Below are positions 44,126 to 51,982 of a DNA stretch of 64,000 nt, in pieces. The number at the start of each line of letters is the position of its first letter. The first letter of the stretch is position 1. The stretch is from Ruminococcus sp. HUN007 (GTDB lineage Bacteria; Bacillota; Clostridia; Oscillospirales; Ruminococcaceae): the NCBI RefSeq assembly GCF_000712055.1, contig NZ_JOOA01000002.1, positions 1,302,001-1,366,000 on the forward strand, given 5' to 3'. The notes beneath the pieces were generated by a model. It ran no database searches. It saw nothing but the letters and a program-made list of their open reading frames with translations, and was not told the origin of the DNA. A program made the translations under genes and the position numbers.

Positions 44126-45805
44126 CGAGCTGTGCGGTTGAATTTTTTTTGATTCATCAGTAGCATCTACCAAGTGTCACGGAAATATGGTATGATATAA
44201 ATATCATAATTTCAAAAGATAAGGTAGGAATCAACCATGAGTGAATCATCTTCAAATAAAAGTAAAGTAGAATTTATCGCACGTATAGTTAATCCTGACG
44301 GTCAGGTTATCGAAAAAACAGTTACATCATACAACGAGCTGCCGTCACTTGAGGATTTTGACCTTGAAACCAAAGCCGGATTTCTCAAGGATTTTGATAA
44401 ACTTGAAAAAGCGCTCCTTTCAGCGCGAAATGAAATCGGCGAAGCTATAGCAGAAGAATATCTTGATAAAGCCTATAAAAAAAAATCGCCAAAAATAAGT
44501 TAACTAAGGTTGATACTGAATTAGGTCAAGTTTCAGCACAAATAATAAATTCCGTTTTGTTTCCGTTGCAGCCAAAGGAACGAATACAATCCATTGGCTG
44601 GACGATAATAGAAACTAAAATGTGCACTCAGCTCAGTTATCGCAGAGCAGCAGAAATGCTAAATCTCGTATATCATAAAAGTGAAAATGAAACTGTAAAA
44701 CTTCGTACATTATCAGATAACGCAATTCGTATTGGCAAAGAAATCACAAACGAAGTAATGCGAAAATCAGAATCAGTTCTGAAAATGTATGGTTTTAATG
44801 CCGAAACGGGGTTAGTCGAAAAAGGTGTTACCCTTTCTGAAAGCGTTACTCAGGTATACAACTCAAATGAAGATGCAGAAAATCGACTTGGCGAAATACA
44901 AAATACTATAAATGCAATCAATGATATCAGGGATGAAAAAATACCGTTCAAAAGTGAAGAGATTTACCTGGAATCAAAAGATAACTGTGTCTATATATCT
45001 GTTGATGATGTAGGAGTGAAACATCAGAAAGATGTACGCAAGTCGGATGTAAACTATGAAAAAGACGGCAAATACGTCGAAAATACAGTAGCTCATATCC
45101 AAACCGGTGATGAAACATATATACTCACAGCCGTAGGAATGCGTAATCTTTTCAAGATCCTTTTAGCGTTTCTGCTAACACATGATTTTCTTAGCAAAGA
45201 AATCATATTTTTCACAGACGGTGCTAAAAACATAAAAAGCAACATAAATGAAATGTTTGCGTTTCATAGTTATAGCATCGTTCTCGATTGGTTCCATTTG
45301 AAGAAACGGTGTCAGGAATACCTTAGCATGTCGATAAAAGGAAAGGATAAAAGAAATTCCTGCCTTGAAAAAACGCTTCGCTATTTATGGGTTGGAGATG
45401 TTACATCTGCAATTTCATATCTCTCAAATATTCCTGAGGGCGATGTTAAAAAACAAAAATGGCTGGATGAACTCATTGCTTATCTTGAAAGAAAAAGAGA
45501 ATGTATTGTATGCTATGCAGTGAGAGATAAACTTGATTTCAGAAAATTCAAGCAATCCAGTAGAAAAAGCAAATGATATTATTGTCGCCAAGCGTCAGAA
45601 GCATAACGGAATGGCTTGGACTCCAAAAGGTAGTTCTTCGCTTGCTGCGATAGAATTTTTATATCATAACGATCAGGCATATGAATGGTTTTTTAATCAT
45701 TCTATTCCTATGTTAACTCCAAATTTAATAGCGTGCGCTTGACAGAATAGCTATGTCTTTTGACACTGGAATATTATACCTCAGCCAATTCAACCGCACA
45801 GCTCG
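44126..45805 (+). mobile_element. Insertion sequence (1,680 bp), DDE type, family not assigned
   Basis: Perfect 19-bp terminal inverted repeats (CGAGCTGTGCGGTTGAATT at 44126 and its complement ending at 45805), flanked by the 8-bp direct repeat AAACTTTT (44118-44125 and 45806-45813). It contains one transposase region in which the reading frame changes at an A9 run and again near 45545. It interrupts an ABC permease gene. An 8-bp duplication occurs in several IS families (IS256, ISL3, IS66, ISKra4-like), so it does not decide the family. Confidence 0.93.
44237..45742 (+). pseudogene. IS transposase read in two or three frames
   Basis: The first frame (44237-44503, 88 residues, MSESSSNKSKVEFIARIVN...) runs through an A9 stretch at 44477-44485. 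A -1 shift there leads into an open frame (KIAKNKLTKVDTELGQVS...) that continues as the catalytic part: YISVDDVGVKHQ, FFTDGAKNIKS and VLDWFHLKKRCQEY look like DDE-domain strands. This frame fails at about 45545, where dropping one A from AGAAAATTC restores NSSNPVEKANDIIVAKRQKH and GMAWTPKGSSSLAAIE to the end. The A9 shift may be programmed, as in many IS; the second looks like a mutation or sequencing error. Start ATG with AAGGTAGGAATC upstream. Confidence 0.75.
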
Positions 45806-46029
45806 AAACTTTTTCTTTCATCTCCATTGAACGTCATCATCTGAATGAAGCCTGTTCCGGCTATAATTGCAAAAGTCTCTGCTAAATAAAAAACACTTAT
45901 ACACCTGAGAATCATCAAAAGTCCATTCAAAGATCATAAGATTTATAAACGGCATAATACTCAGAAATATAATCGTTACCAAATGAAGCCATCTCTGTCT
46001 GAGTTCCTTGTAGATCCAGCCTTTCATCA

Positions 46030-46776
46030 TCATGCCTCTCTCCTTTCATACGCCTTGCGCATGATCAGATAATAGCCAATGCATACAACAACAAAGAATG
46101 AAATCGAGAAAATCAAAGTACTGCTCCGTTCAGCCAGATCAAATACGCTGTATTCTGCTCCGGTAGATACATTTGTAATTTTTCCTGTAAATAGATTTAT
46201 ACCGAATACCGGGAAAATCGCAGTGAGCAGAATTATAGTGATAAGAACTGATTTTACTACGGAAGAGTTTAAACCGATCACTACAGCACCGCTTTCAATT
46301 GCATCAATGAGCCAGATTTCTGCAGACATTATCAGATACATATTCAGCATAAAACACATCACATCGTATCCTGATCCGTAACTGATTCCCAGTACAAAAA
46401 CTGAAGACAGTACTCCAAACAAAAGGAAAACTACGATTTTCAGTAAAAAATCTGACATCGCTTTCTCACCTGCAGTAAGAGGTAAAGTATATGAATAGCG
46501 CTTCCATCCTGAATTAATGTCCATTTTCTGAACGTTGTTGGTTGATCCGGATGTAACAGCACCTAAAAGAGCCAGAAGTACTGCAAACATCTGAATAATA
46601 CTTTTTCCGGTTTCATAAGATAACCCGCTTTTTTTATCGAAGCTTCCTTCGCCTGACAGAACTAACGGAAGCATAAATAAAAGACCCATGAGACTATACA
46701 GTACAAGATAGAGAAAATAATGCTTCCATGTAAGTTTCAGTTCGCGGTAAACAAGTGATCTGTACAGTGCCATCAT
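46030..46776 (-). CDS. ABC transporter permease (ABC-2 type), first of the operon
   Basis: About 248 residues, six membrane segments (for example YFLYLVLYSLMGLLFMLPLV and AVLLALLGAVTSGSTNNVQ), ending IGYYLIMRKAYERREA. GGAG lies five bases before ATG at 46776. It starts inside the region where the ATPase gene ends and overlaps the following (interrupted) permease by ATGA. Predicted to form an exporter with the ATPase at 46773-47651. Confidence 0.8.
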   Translation of the reverse strand: MMALYRSLVYRELKLTWKHYFLYLVLYSLMGLLFMLPLVLSGEGSFDKKSGLSYETGKSIIQMFAVLLALLGAVTSGSTNNVQKMDINSGWKRYSYTLPLTAGEKAMSDFLLKIVVFLLFGVLSSVFVLGISYGSGYDVMCFMLNMYLIMSAEIWLIDAIESGAVVIGLNSSVVKSVLITIILLTAIFPVFGINLFTGKITNVSTGAEYSVFDLAERSSTLIFSISFFVVVCIGYYLIMRKAYERREA

Positions 46777-47651
46777 GACCACTCCTTTTCATCACGGTGA
46801 ACGTAGTAGACCATGATATCGTCAAGACCGGCTGCATCGATTACTGCATTTCTGTATTTTGCTGCTGCGCTCTCGCGGTCTTTCACCATGATCTCTGCAC
46901 CGAAATCATTCATTCTGATACTTACAATATCCTCCGGATCAATATTCTTCACTTCGTCCTTATCACATTTAAGGATGCCATGACTTCCGAGAATATCATC
47001 CTTGTAACCGGAAAGCAGTATCTTTCCTCTGTCGATAAATGTAACCATGTCAGCGATCTTTTCAAGATCAGAAGTGATGTGAGATGACATGAGTACCGAA
47101 CGTTCACCGTTCTGCATGTACTCCATGAAAATATGAAGTATCTCGTCACGTACAACCGGATCAAGACCGGCTGTTGCCTCATCCATTACAAGCAGTTCCG
47201 CATTGTGCGAAAGAGCGCAGGCTATCTGCAGTTTCATTTTCATACCCTTGGAGAACTGCCCGATTTTCTGCTTTGGCGGAAGTCCGAAACGTTCTGCATA
47301 TTTCATAAACTGAGCGTCATCCCATTCCGGATAAAGTCCCTCAAATATCTTCGAAATATCTCTGATATTGAAAACATCATGGAAAGGCATTTCATCGAAC
47401 ACCACAGCGATGCGTTTCTTTATCTCTTTTTCGTCTTTCGCGTGGTCAAGTCCGAAAATCTTTATCTGCCCTTCGCCGGTCTTTTTTATATTCAGCATGG
47501 TGTGGATAGTTGTGGTCTTTCCTGCACCGTTCTGTCCGATAAATCCCATTATGCAGCCTTTCGGAACAGTAAAACTTATATCATCCAGCTCAAAAGTCTT
47601 ATATCTCTTGCTGACATTTCTGATCTCTATCGCGTTTTCGTATGTACTCAT
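46773..47651 (-). CDS. ABC transporter ATP-binding protein
   Basis: 292 residues: Walker A GFIGQNGAGKTTT, Q-loop region, signature QFSKGMKMKLQIACAL, Walker B LLVMDEATAGLDPVV and H-loop SSHITSDLEKIADMV. The C-terminal about 70 residues are a variable tail common to exporters of this type. It powers the permeases encoded next to it. It starts one base after the gntR stop. Operon structure gntR-ATPase-permeases resembles the ytr type in Firmicutes. Confidence 0.92.
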   Translation of the reverse strand: MSTYENAIEIRNVSKRYKTFELDDISFTVPKGCIMGFIGQNGAGKTTTIHTMLNIKKTGEGQIKIFGLDHAKDEKEIKKRIAVVFDEMPFHDVFNIRDISKIFEGLYPEWDDAQFMKYAERFGLPPKQKIGQFSKGMKMKLQIACALSHNAELLVMDEATAGLDPVVRDEILHIFMEYMQNGERSVLMSSHITSDLEKIADMVTFIDRGKILLSGYKDDILGSHGILKCDKDEVKNIDPEDIVSIRMNDFGAEIMVKDRESAAAKYRNAVIDAAGLDDIMVYYVHRDEKEWS

Positions 47652-47652
47652 T

Positions 47653-48027
47653 TTAATCTCCTCCGTTTACCAGATCAAGCAGATCATGCAGTTCTTCCAT
47701 GGTAAGTCCTGCTTTGCGTGCCGCATCTCCTGCTTCCATAAGAAGCGCCTCGATACGTCTTATCTGCTCTTCGCGGTATATCTCTAAATTCTGTGCCTTT
47801 ACAAACGATCCTTTACCGGTATAACTCTCTATAAATCCGTCCCGTTCAAGTTCTTCGTACGCTCGTTTTGTTGTCATAAAACTGATACGCAGTTCCGTCG
47901 CCAGAACGCGCATGGAAGGCAGCGCTTCACCTTCACTTAGTTTTCCCTCAAGTATCAGCGTTTTGATCTGATTCACTATCTGCAGATAGATCGGTTCCCC
48001 GCTTGAATTGCTGATGTTGATATTCAT
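47653..48027 (-). CDS. GntR-family (YtrA subfamily) transcriptional regulator
   Basis: 124 residues: winged helix with PIYLQIVNQIKTLILEGKLS, EGEALPSMRVLATELRISF and FIESYTGKGSFVKAQN, and only a short C-terminal tail, as in YtrA proteins which lack a large effector domain. Such regulators usually repress their own ABC operon and respond to envelope or antibiotic stress. A 27-bp palindrome over its promoter is the likely operator. Confidence 0.9.
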   Translation of the reverse strand: MNINISNSSGEPIYLQIVNQIKTLILEGKLSEGEALPSMRVLATELRISFMTTKRAYEELERDGFIESYTGKGSFVKAQNLEIYREEQIRRIEALLMEAGDAARKAGLTMEELHDLLDLVNGGD

Positions 48028-48090
48028 TCTGTCTGTCCCCCTTCTAAAGGTCCGGCTCTTTTTAACATTTGCAACTGCTAAAAGAGTCTA

Positions 48091-48143
48091 AATTGTATAA
48101 CCTCTATGTATACAATTATAGCAGCGTTTTATACACTTGTCAA
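48091..48143 (-). promoter_or_regulatory. Promoter and operator of the gntR-ABC operon
   Basis: On the minus strand, -35 TTGACA (48138-48143), 17-base spacer, -10 TATAAT (48115-48120), both consensus. The palindrome AATTGTATA (48091-48099) / TATACAATT (48109-48117), perfect 9-bp arms 9 bases apart, overlaps the -10 and start site, so a bound dimer would block initiation. Autorepression by the YtrA-like protein is inferred. Confidence 0.8.
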
Positions 48144-48186
48144 GTGAAATTTATATTGAAAGTAAAATATTTTTTCGTTTACCATT

Positions 48187-48240
48187 CAAAAAAGTAACCG
48201 GAAACCCCTGACAGCGTTGATCTGTCCGGAATTTCCGGTT
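48187..48240 (-). terminator. Intrinsic terminator of the GNAT gene
   Basis: On the minus strand, stem AACCGGAAA (48240-48232 side) / TTTCCGGTT (48204-48196 side), 9 bp, followed by AC and TTTTTT (48193-48187). Confidence 0.8.
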
Positions 48241-48248
48241 TACGATTT

Positions 48249-48746
48249 TTATAAAAACAGTTCCATATCGATGCATTCCCACACACCGATCGGCATTTCA
48301 CATTTTCTGCGGTTAAACTCCTTAAACCCAAGAGAGCCATAGCATCGTCGGGCATTCTCATTGTTCTCGAACACCCCGAGATCTATTCTTTTAGCAGCGG
48401 TATTTTCCTTTACATATTCCACTGCAAGACGAAGCAGCTCTTTTCCGTATCCCCTGCCTCTGAATTCCGGATCTACAACAACGAAACCAAAGCGGACATT
48501 CTCATCATCGTTTTCTTTCGGATATCGGATTATCAGATGTCCGACTGCTTTACCATTATCATCGACAGCAGTAAGCGGAATAAATCTCCCCGTTTCTATC
48601 TGCGGAGCATAATTATCATCTATATCATTGTCTCCAAGCGGATACTTATTGAATCTGTCAGCAGACCATTTATACAGTTCCGCTTCCGACCGCAGCCATT
48701 TACATATAACTGCAGAGTCTTCTTTTTTATACGCACGTAAAAGCAT
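48249..48746 (-). CDS. GNAT-family N-acetyltransferase
   Basis: 165 residues. The acetyl-CoA binding motif A reads VDPEFRGRGYGKELLRLAVE and motif B FENNENARRCYGSLGFKEF, with HLIIRYPKENDDENVRFGF before them, as in the RimJ/RimL-like acetyltransferase_1/3 proteins. The substrate cannot be told. Start ATG (MLLRAYKKEDSAVICKWL) with AAAGGAATTTAT upstream. Monocistronic by its terminator. Confidence 0.88.
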   Translation of the reverse strand: MLLRAYKKEDSAVICKWLRSEAELYKWSADRFNKYPLGDNDIDDNYAPQIETGRFIPLTAVDDNGKAVGHLIIRYPKENDDENVRFGFVVVDPEFRGRGYGKELLRLAVEYVKENTAAKRIDLGVFENNENARRCYGSLGFKEFNRRKCEMPIGVWECIDMELFL

Positions 48747-48847
48747 CGTTTATAAATTCCTTTCTTTTTATAATACAATAGTAGTATATATAAAACCGAC
48801 GGATTTGTCAAATTACTCACCCCGGCTGTTTTTTTGAAAATTTACTC

Positions 48848-48876
48848 TTGCATGTTGCATTTAAAATTGATATAAT
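48848..48876 (+). promoter_or_regulatory. purA promoter
   Basis: -35 TTGCAT (48848-48853), 17-base spacer, -10 TATAAT (48871-48876), about 78 bases before the purA start. Confidence 0.7.
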
Positions 48877-48953
48877 ATATACGGGTGTTTTTGCGCGGAA
48901 GAACGTGCAGAACAATCAGTGAAACCAAAAATTTTGAAATGAGGAATCAGAAC

Positions 48954-50231
48954 ATGCCAAGTAGTATAGTAATCGGAAGTCAGTGGGGCGACGAAGGAAA
49001 GGGTAAAGTAATCGACATCCTTGCGTCACAGGCTGAAGTAGTTGTACGTTCACAGGGTGGTAACAACGCTGGTCATACAGTAGTAAACAACGGTGTTACT
49101 TACAAACTCCACGTAGTTCCTTCCGGTATCCTTTATCCGGACACACTCTGCCTTATCGGTGCGGGCGTTGTTATAGATCCTAAGAACTTCCTTGAAGAGC
49201 TCCAGATGCTCAAAGACAAGAACATTTCAACAAAGAATCTTAAGATAGATCCTCGTACACACGTTGTAATGCCATGGCACATCCTCCTCGACGGACTTTC
49301 AGAACAGTTCAGAGGAAACAGTGACATCGGTACAACAAAGCGCGGTATCGGTCCTGCTTACATGGACAAGTACGAACGCTGCGGTATCAGAATGTACGAC
49401 CTTGTTCATCCTGAAATATTCAGACAGAAGGCGCTTTCAACAGGCGCCCTCAAGAACAAGATAATCACAGAAGTTTACGGCGGTGAAGCATTCGACCTCG
49501 AAGCAGTTATCGCTGAATACACAGAATACGGCAAGCAGCTTGCTTCATACGTTGACGACGTTTCAGTACTCACATACGAAGCAAACAAGGCAGGCAAGAC
49601 AATTCTTTTCGAAGGTGCTCAGGCTACACTTCTTGACATCGACTTCGGTACATATCCATACGTAACATCTTCACACCCTGTATCAGGCGGTGTATGCACA
49701 GGTACAGGTGTAGGTCCTAAGATGATCGACAGAATAATCGGTGTTGCCAAGGCTTACACAACAAGAGTCGGCAAGGGACCTTTCCCGTCAGAACTCAATG
49801 ACGAGATCGGTGACAAGATCAGAAACATCGGCGGCGAATTCGGTACAACAACAGGTCGTCCGAGAAGAACAGGCTGGTTTGACGCAGTTATCGTTCGTCA
49901 CTCAGTAAGAGTAAACGGTCTTGACGGACTCGCACTCAACAAGCTCGATACACTCTGCGGTCTCGGCGACCTCAAGGTATGCGTAGCTTATAAAAAGCCT
50001 GACGGAACAATTCTCAAAAACTTCCCTGCAGCACTCGAAGAACTCGACGGTGTTGAACCGGTTTACGAAACACTTCCTGGATTTACAGAAGACATTTCAG
50101 GATGCAGATCATTCGATGAACTTCCTGAAACATGCAAGGCATACATCAAACGTGTTGAAGAACTCATCGAATGCCCTGTATGCATGATCGGTGTTGGTCC
50201 GGACAGAACACAGACAATCGAAAGAAACTGA
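48954..50231 (+). CDS. purA: Adenylosuccinate synthetase
   Basis: 425 residues; GTP-dependent joining of IMP and aspartate, the first committed step to AMP. SIVIGSQWGDEGKGKVIDIL with the P-loop-like GDEGKGK, NNAGHTVV, GTTKRGIGPAYMDKYERCG and TTGRPRRTGWFDAVIVRHSV. ATG at 48954 (MPSSIVIGSQ) has TGAGGA nine bases upstream; longer in-frame starts from 48885 would add an unconserved 23 residues. Codon use is strongly biased, as in highly expressed genes. Monocistronic. Confidence 0.97.
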   Translation: MPSSIVIGSQWGDEGKGKVIDILASQAEVVVRSQGGNNAGHTVVNNGVTYKLHVVPSGILYPDTLCLIGAGVVIDPKNFLEELQMLKDKNISTKNLKIDPRTHVVMPWHILLDGLSEQFRGNSDIGTTKRGIGPAYMDKYERCGIRMYDLVHPEIFRQKALSTGALKNKIITEVYGGEAFDLEAVIAEYTEYGKQLASYVDDVSVLTYEANKAGKTILFEGAQATLLDIDFGTYPYVTSSHPVSGGVCTGTGVGPKMIDRIIGVAKAYTTRVGKGPFPSELNDEIGDKIRNIGGEFGTTTGRPRRTGWFDAVIVRHSVRVNGLDGLALNKLDTLCGLGDLKVCVAYKKPDGTILKNFPAALEELDGVEPVYETLPGFTEDISGCRSFDELPETCKAYIKRVEELIECPVCMIGVGPDRTQTIERN

Positions 50232-50342
50232 TAAAAACAAAACCGTCAGCTTATGTAACGTATTCTCTCAGAGCCGGAACCGTTTTCCACGCTCTGAGAG
50301 ACTTTAAGCTCACGGATCATAATATTAGCGAGGTGATCAGGA

Positions 50343-51749
50343 ATGGCTGAAAACAACCACAATCTTGACGGTATCAGTGCGCCTGTTCTTGAAGAAACTA
50401 CTTACGATCCTTCAAAGGCCGTAAAACGTAGTCTTGACGGAATTCAGGCTCCTGCACTTGAAGAAACATCCTATACCCCTGAAAAGAAAACAGCAGGACT
50501 CGACGATGTTGCAGCTCCTGTTCTTGCAGATACTTTCACACCAGGCGCAGCACCGCAGTATGGTGCTCCTCAGAACGCACAGGCCGCTGCCCCGAACTTC
50601 CAGCAGTACGGTGCCCAGAATCCTCAGGCTGCAGCTCCGCAGTTTCAGCAGTATGGTGCACAGGCTCCTCAGGCCTCAGCTCCGCAGTTCCAGCAGTACG
50701 GCACTCAGAATCCTCAGGCCACAGCTCCGCAGTTCCAGCAGTATGGTACTCCTGCTCCACAGGCTGCAGCTCCGGCTTTCCAGCAGTATGGTGCTCAGAA
50801 TCCTCAGAACGCAGCTCCGCAGTTCCAGCAGTACGGTGCTCAGAATCCTCAGGCAACAAGTCAGCCTTTCCAGCAGTATGGTGCTCAGAATCCTCAGAAC
50901 GCAGCTCCGCAGTTCCAGCAGTACGGTGCTCAGAATCCTCAGGCTACAAGTCAGCCTTTCCAGCAGTACGGCTCTCAGAACCCTCAGGCTGCGAGCCAGC
51001 CGTTCGGACAGTACGGTGCTCAGAATCCTCAGGCTGCAAGTCAGCCGTTCCAGCAGTACGGCGCTCCGAATGCGCAGGCTGCAAGTCAGCCTTTCCAGCA
51101 GTACGGCGGTGCTGGTCAGACAAGCAGAAATCTGGATGATGTTCAGAAACCTGTACTTGCAGATGAACCTCAGACCGAACAGCGTTACGTTCCTAAATTC
51201 GTTGACCCTGATCTTGAAAACGCTAAGAAAACTGCAGTTGACAGAGCAATAAAGAGTTCACTCAACTCAGTTCCTGAAAGCTTTGACAAGGAAAAGAGCC
51301 GTGAAGTCTACCGTGAATTCATGCGTGAAAAGGAAGCTGATCTTGCAAGAAAAGGCGGCATGCTGGTTATTGTTATCATGGTCATCGGCATGATCTCCGG
51401 TCTTCTCACACTTCTTTACTCATTCATGGCGCTTAAGGATGAAACACCTGCATTCCTTGAAACATGCAATATGTGCACAACGATCCTCGGCGTCATCTTC
51501 CTCGGCGGCGCAGGCGCAATGCTCGTAAAGTCAAACACAACCAGAAAGATAGCTTCAAATATATTCACATTCGGTACAGTTCTTCACGTAATTCCGGGAC
51601 TGTTCGTAATGTTCTCAAAGGTACAGGGTATGGCAAAAATAATGTACCTCGCAGTACTTGTGATCAACATAATAATCTGCTTCTCATACGGTTCAAGCGA
51701 AGCGATCAAGAAGCACTACAACGGCCACGACGACGAAGCTTATTATTAA
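50343..51749 (+). CDS. Membrane protein with a YGxQNPQ low-complexity repeat domain
   Basis: 468 residues. The N-terminus (1-60) has three LDxIxAPxLEET-like motifs (LDGISAPVLEETTY, LDGIQAPALEETSY, LDDVAAPVLADTF), and a fourth (LDDVQKPVLADEP) follows the repeats. Residues about 75-260 are about 12 tandem 15-residue units of consensus QYGAQNPQAAAPQFQ, rich in Q, Y, G, P, N and poor in charge. After a charged helix (about 285-335) come four membrane segments (IVIVMVIGMISGLLTLLYSF region, MCTTILGVIFLGGAGAMLV, ASNIFTFGTVLHVIPGLFVM, MYLAVLVINIIICFSYG). No signal peptide. Function unknown; the repeat is prion-like in composition. The start ATG has AGGTGATCAGGA upstream. Confidence 0.85.
   Translation: MAENNHNLDGISAPVLEETTYDPSKAVKRSLDGIQAPALEETSYTPEKKTAGLDDVAAPVLADTFTPGAAPQYGAPQNAQAAAPNFQQYGAQNPQAAAPQFQQYGAQAPQASAPQFQQYGTQNPQATAPQFQQYGTPAPQAAAPAFQQYGAQNPQNAAPQFQQYGAQNPQATSQPFQQYGAQNPQNAAPQFQQYGAQNPQATSQPFQQYGSQNPQAASQPFGQYGAQNPQAASQPFQQYGAPNAQAASQPFQQYGGAGQTSRNLDDVQKPVLADEPQTEQRYVPKFVDPDLENAKKTAVDRAIKSSLNSVPESFDKEKSREVYREFMREKEADLARKGGMLVIVIMVIGMISGLLTLLYSFMALKDETPAFLETCNMCTTILGVIFLGGAGAMLVKSNTTRKIASNIFTFGTVLHVIPGLFVMFSKVQGMAKIMYLAVLVINIIICFSYGSSEAIKKHYNGHDDEAYY
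50540..51120 (+). repeat. Tandem 45-bp coding repeat (~12 units)
   Basis: Each 45-bp unit encodes QYGAQNPQAAAPQFQ or a variant. Two adjacent 90-bp blocks (around 50800 and 50890) are almost identical at the DNA level, encoding the same alternation QNPQNAAPQFQ / QNPQATSQPFQ, so part of the array was duplicated recently. Copy number probably varies between strains. Confidence 0.9.
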
Positions 51750-51801
51750 TGAAACTCTGCAGTTTCATTGAAACGAAGTTATTAACCCACGATAAAAAAG
51801 T

Positions 51802-51838
51802 TCAGCATATCCTCACGAAAAGGATATGCTGATTTTTT
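51802..51838. terminator. Intrinsic terminator
   Basis: Perfect 11-bp stem TCAGCATATCC (51802-51812) / GGATATGCTGA (51822-51832), T6 after and A6 before it, so it can work for both strands. Confidence 0.92.
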
Positions 51839-51869
51839 ATTGTACTAATTTGATACAGCTTATGATTTC

Positions 51870-51982
51870 TAGGGATACACTGATTAAACCGGAAATCCGG
51901 CTTCGCCGGATTTCCGGAGGTGGGATTTGCGGGGCTTCGCCCCGGACCCCGCGCTGATTTATGAATAAATCAGCGTTTTCCT
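51870..51982. repeat. Dispersed palindromic element, copy B (~113 bp)
   Basis: Best preserved copy. Ends CTAGGGATACACTGATT and AATCAGCGTTTTCCTAG are inverted repeats; the interior has CCGGAAATCCGG-CTTCG-CCGGATTTCCGG (12-bp perfect hairpin), GGGGCTTCGCCCC, and the palindrome GCTGATTTATGAATAAATC. The stop codon of the SGNH gene (51983-51981) falls on its edge. Non-coding. Confidence 0.85.

Larger units (their letters stand above)
43637..46033 (-). pseudogene. ABC permease gene split by an IS and frameshifted
   Basis: The N-terminal part (46033 down to 45814) starts MKGWIYKELRQRWLHLVTII, and the C-terminal part (44117 down to 43637) continues GYFTVSTPDGF... to the stop. The IS at 44126-45805 sits between them, flanked by AAACTTTT on both sides; removing it rejoins ...NGDERKSFGYFTVST in one frame. 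A further frame break lies in the N-terminal part near the ACTTTTG stretch (about 45915), where the sense frame changes from FEWTF to LMILRCISVFYLAETFAII. It is therefore broken twice. Its start overlaps the stop of the permease before it (ATGA). Confidence 0.88.

Noticed and set aside
50434..51252. 272-codon ORF in a second frame across the YGxQNPQ array
   Set aside because: Its Ser/Arg/Leu repeats are a shadow of the 45-bp repeat in the other frame; the in-frame protein has the start site, membrane segments and sensible composition.
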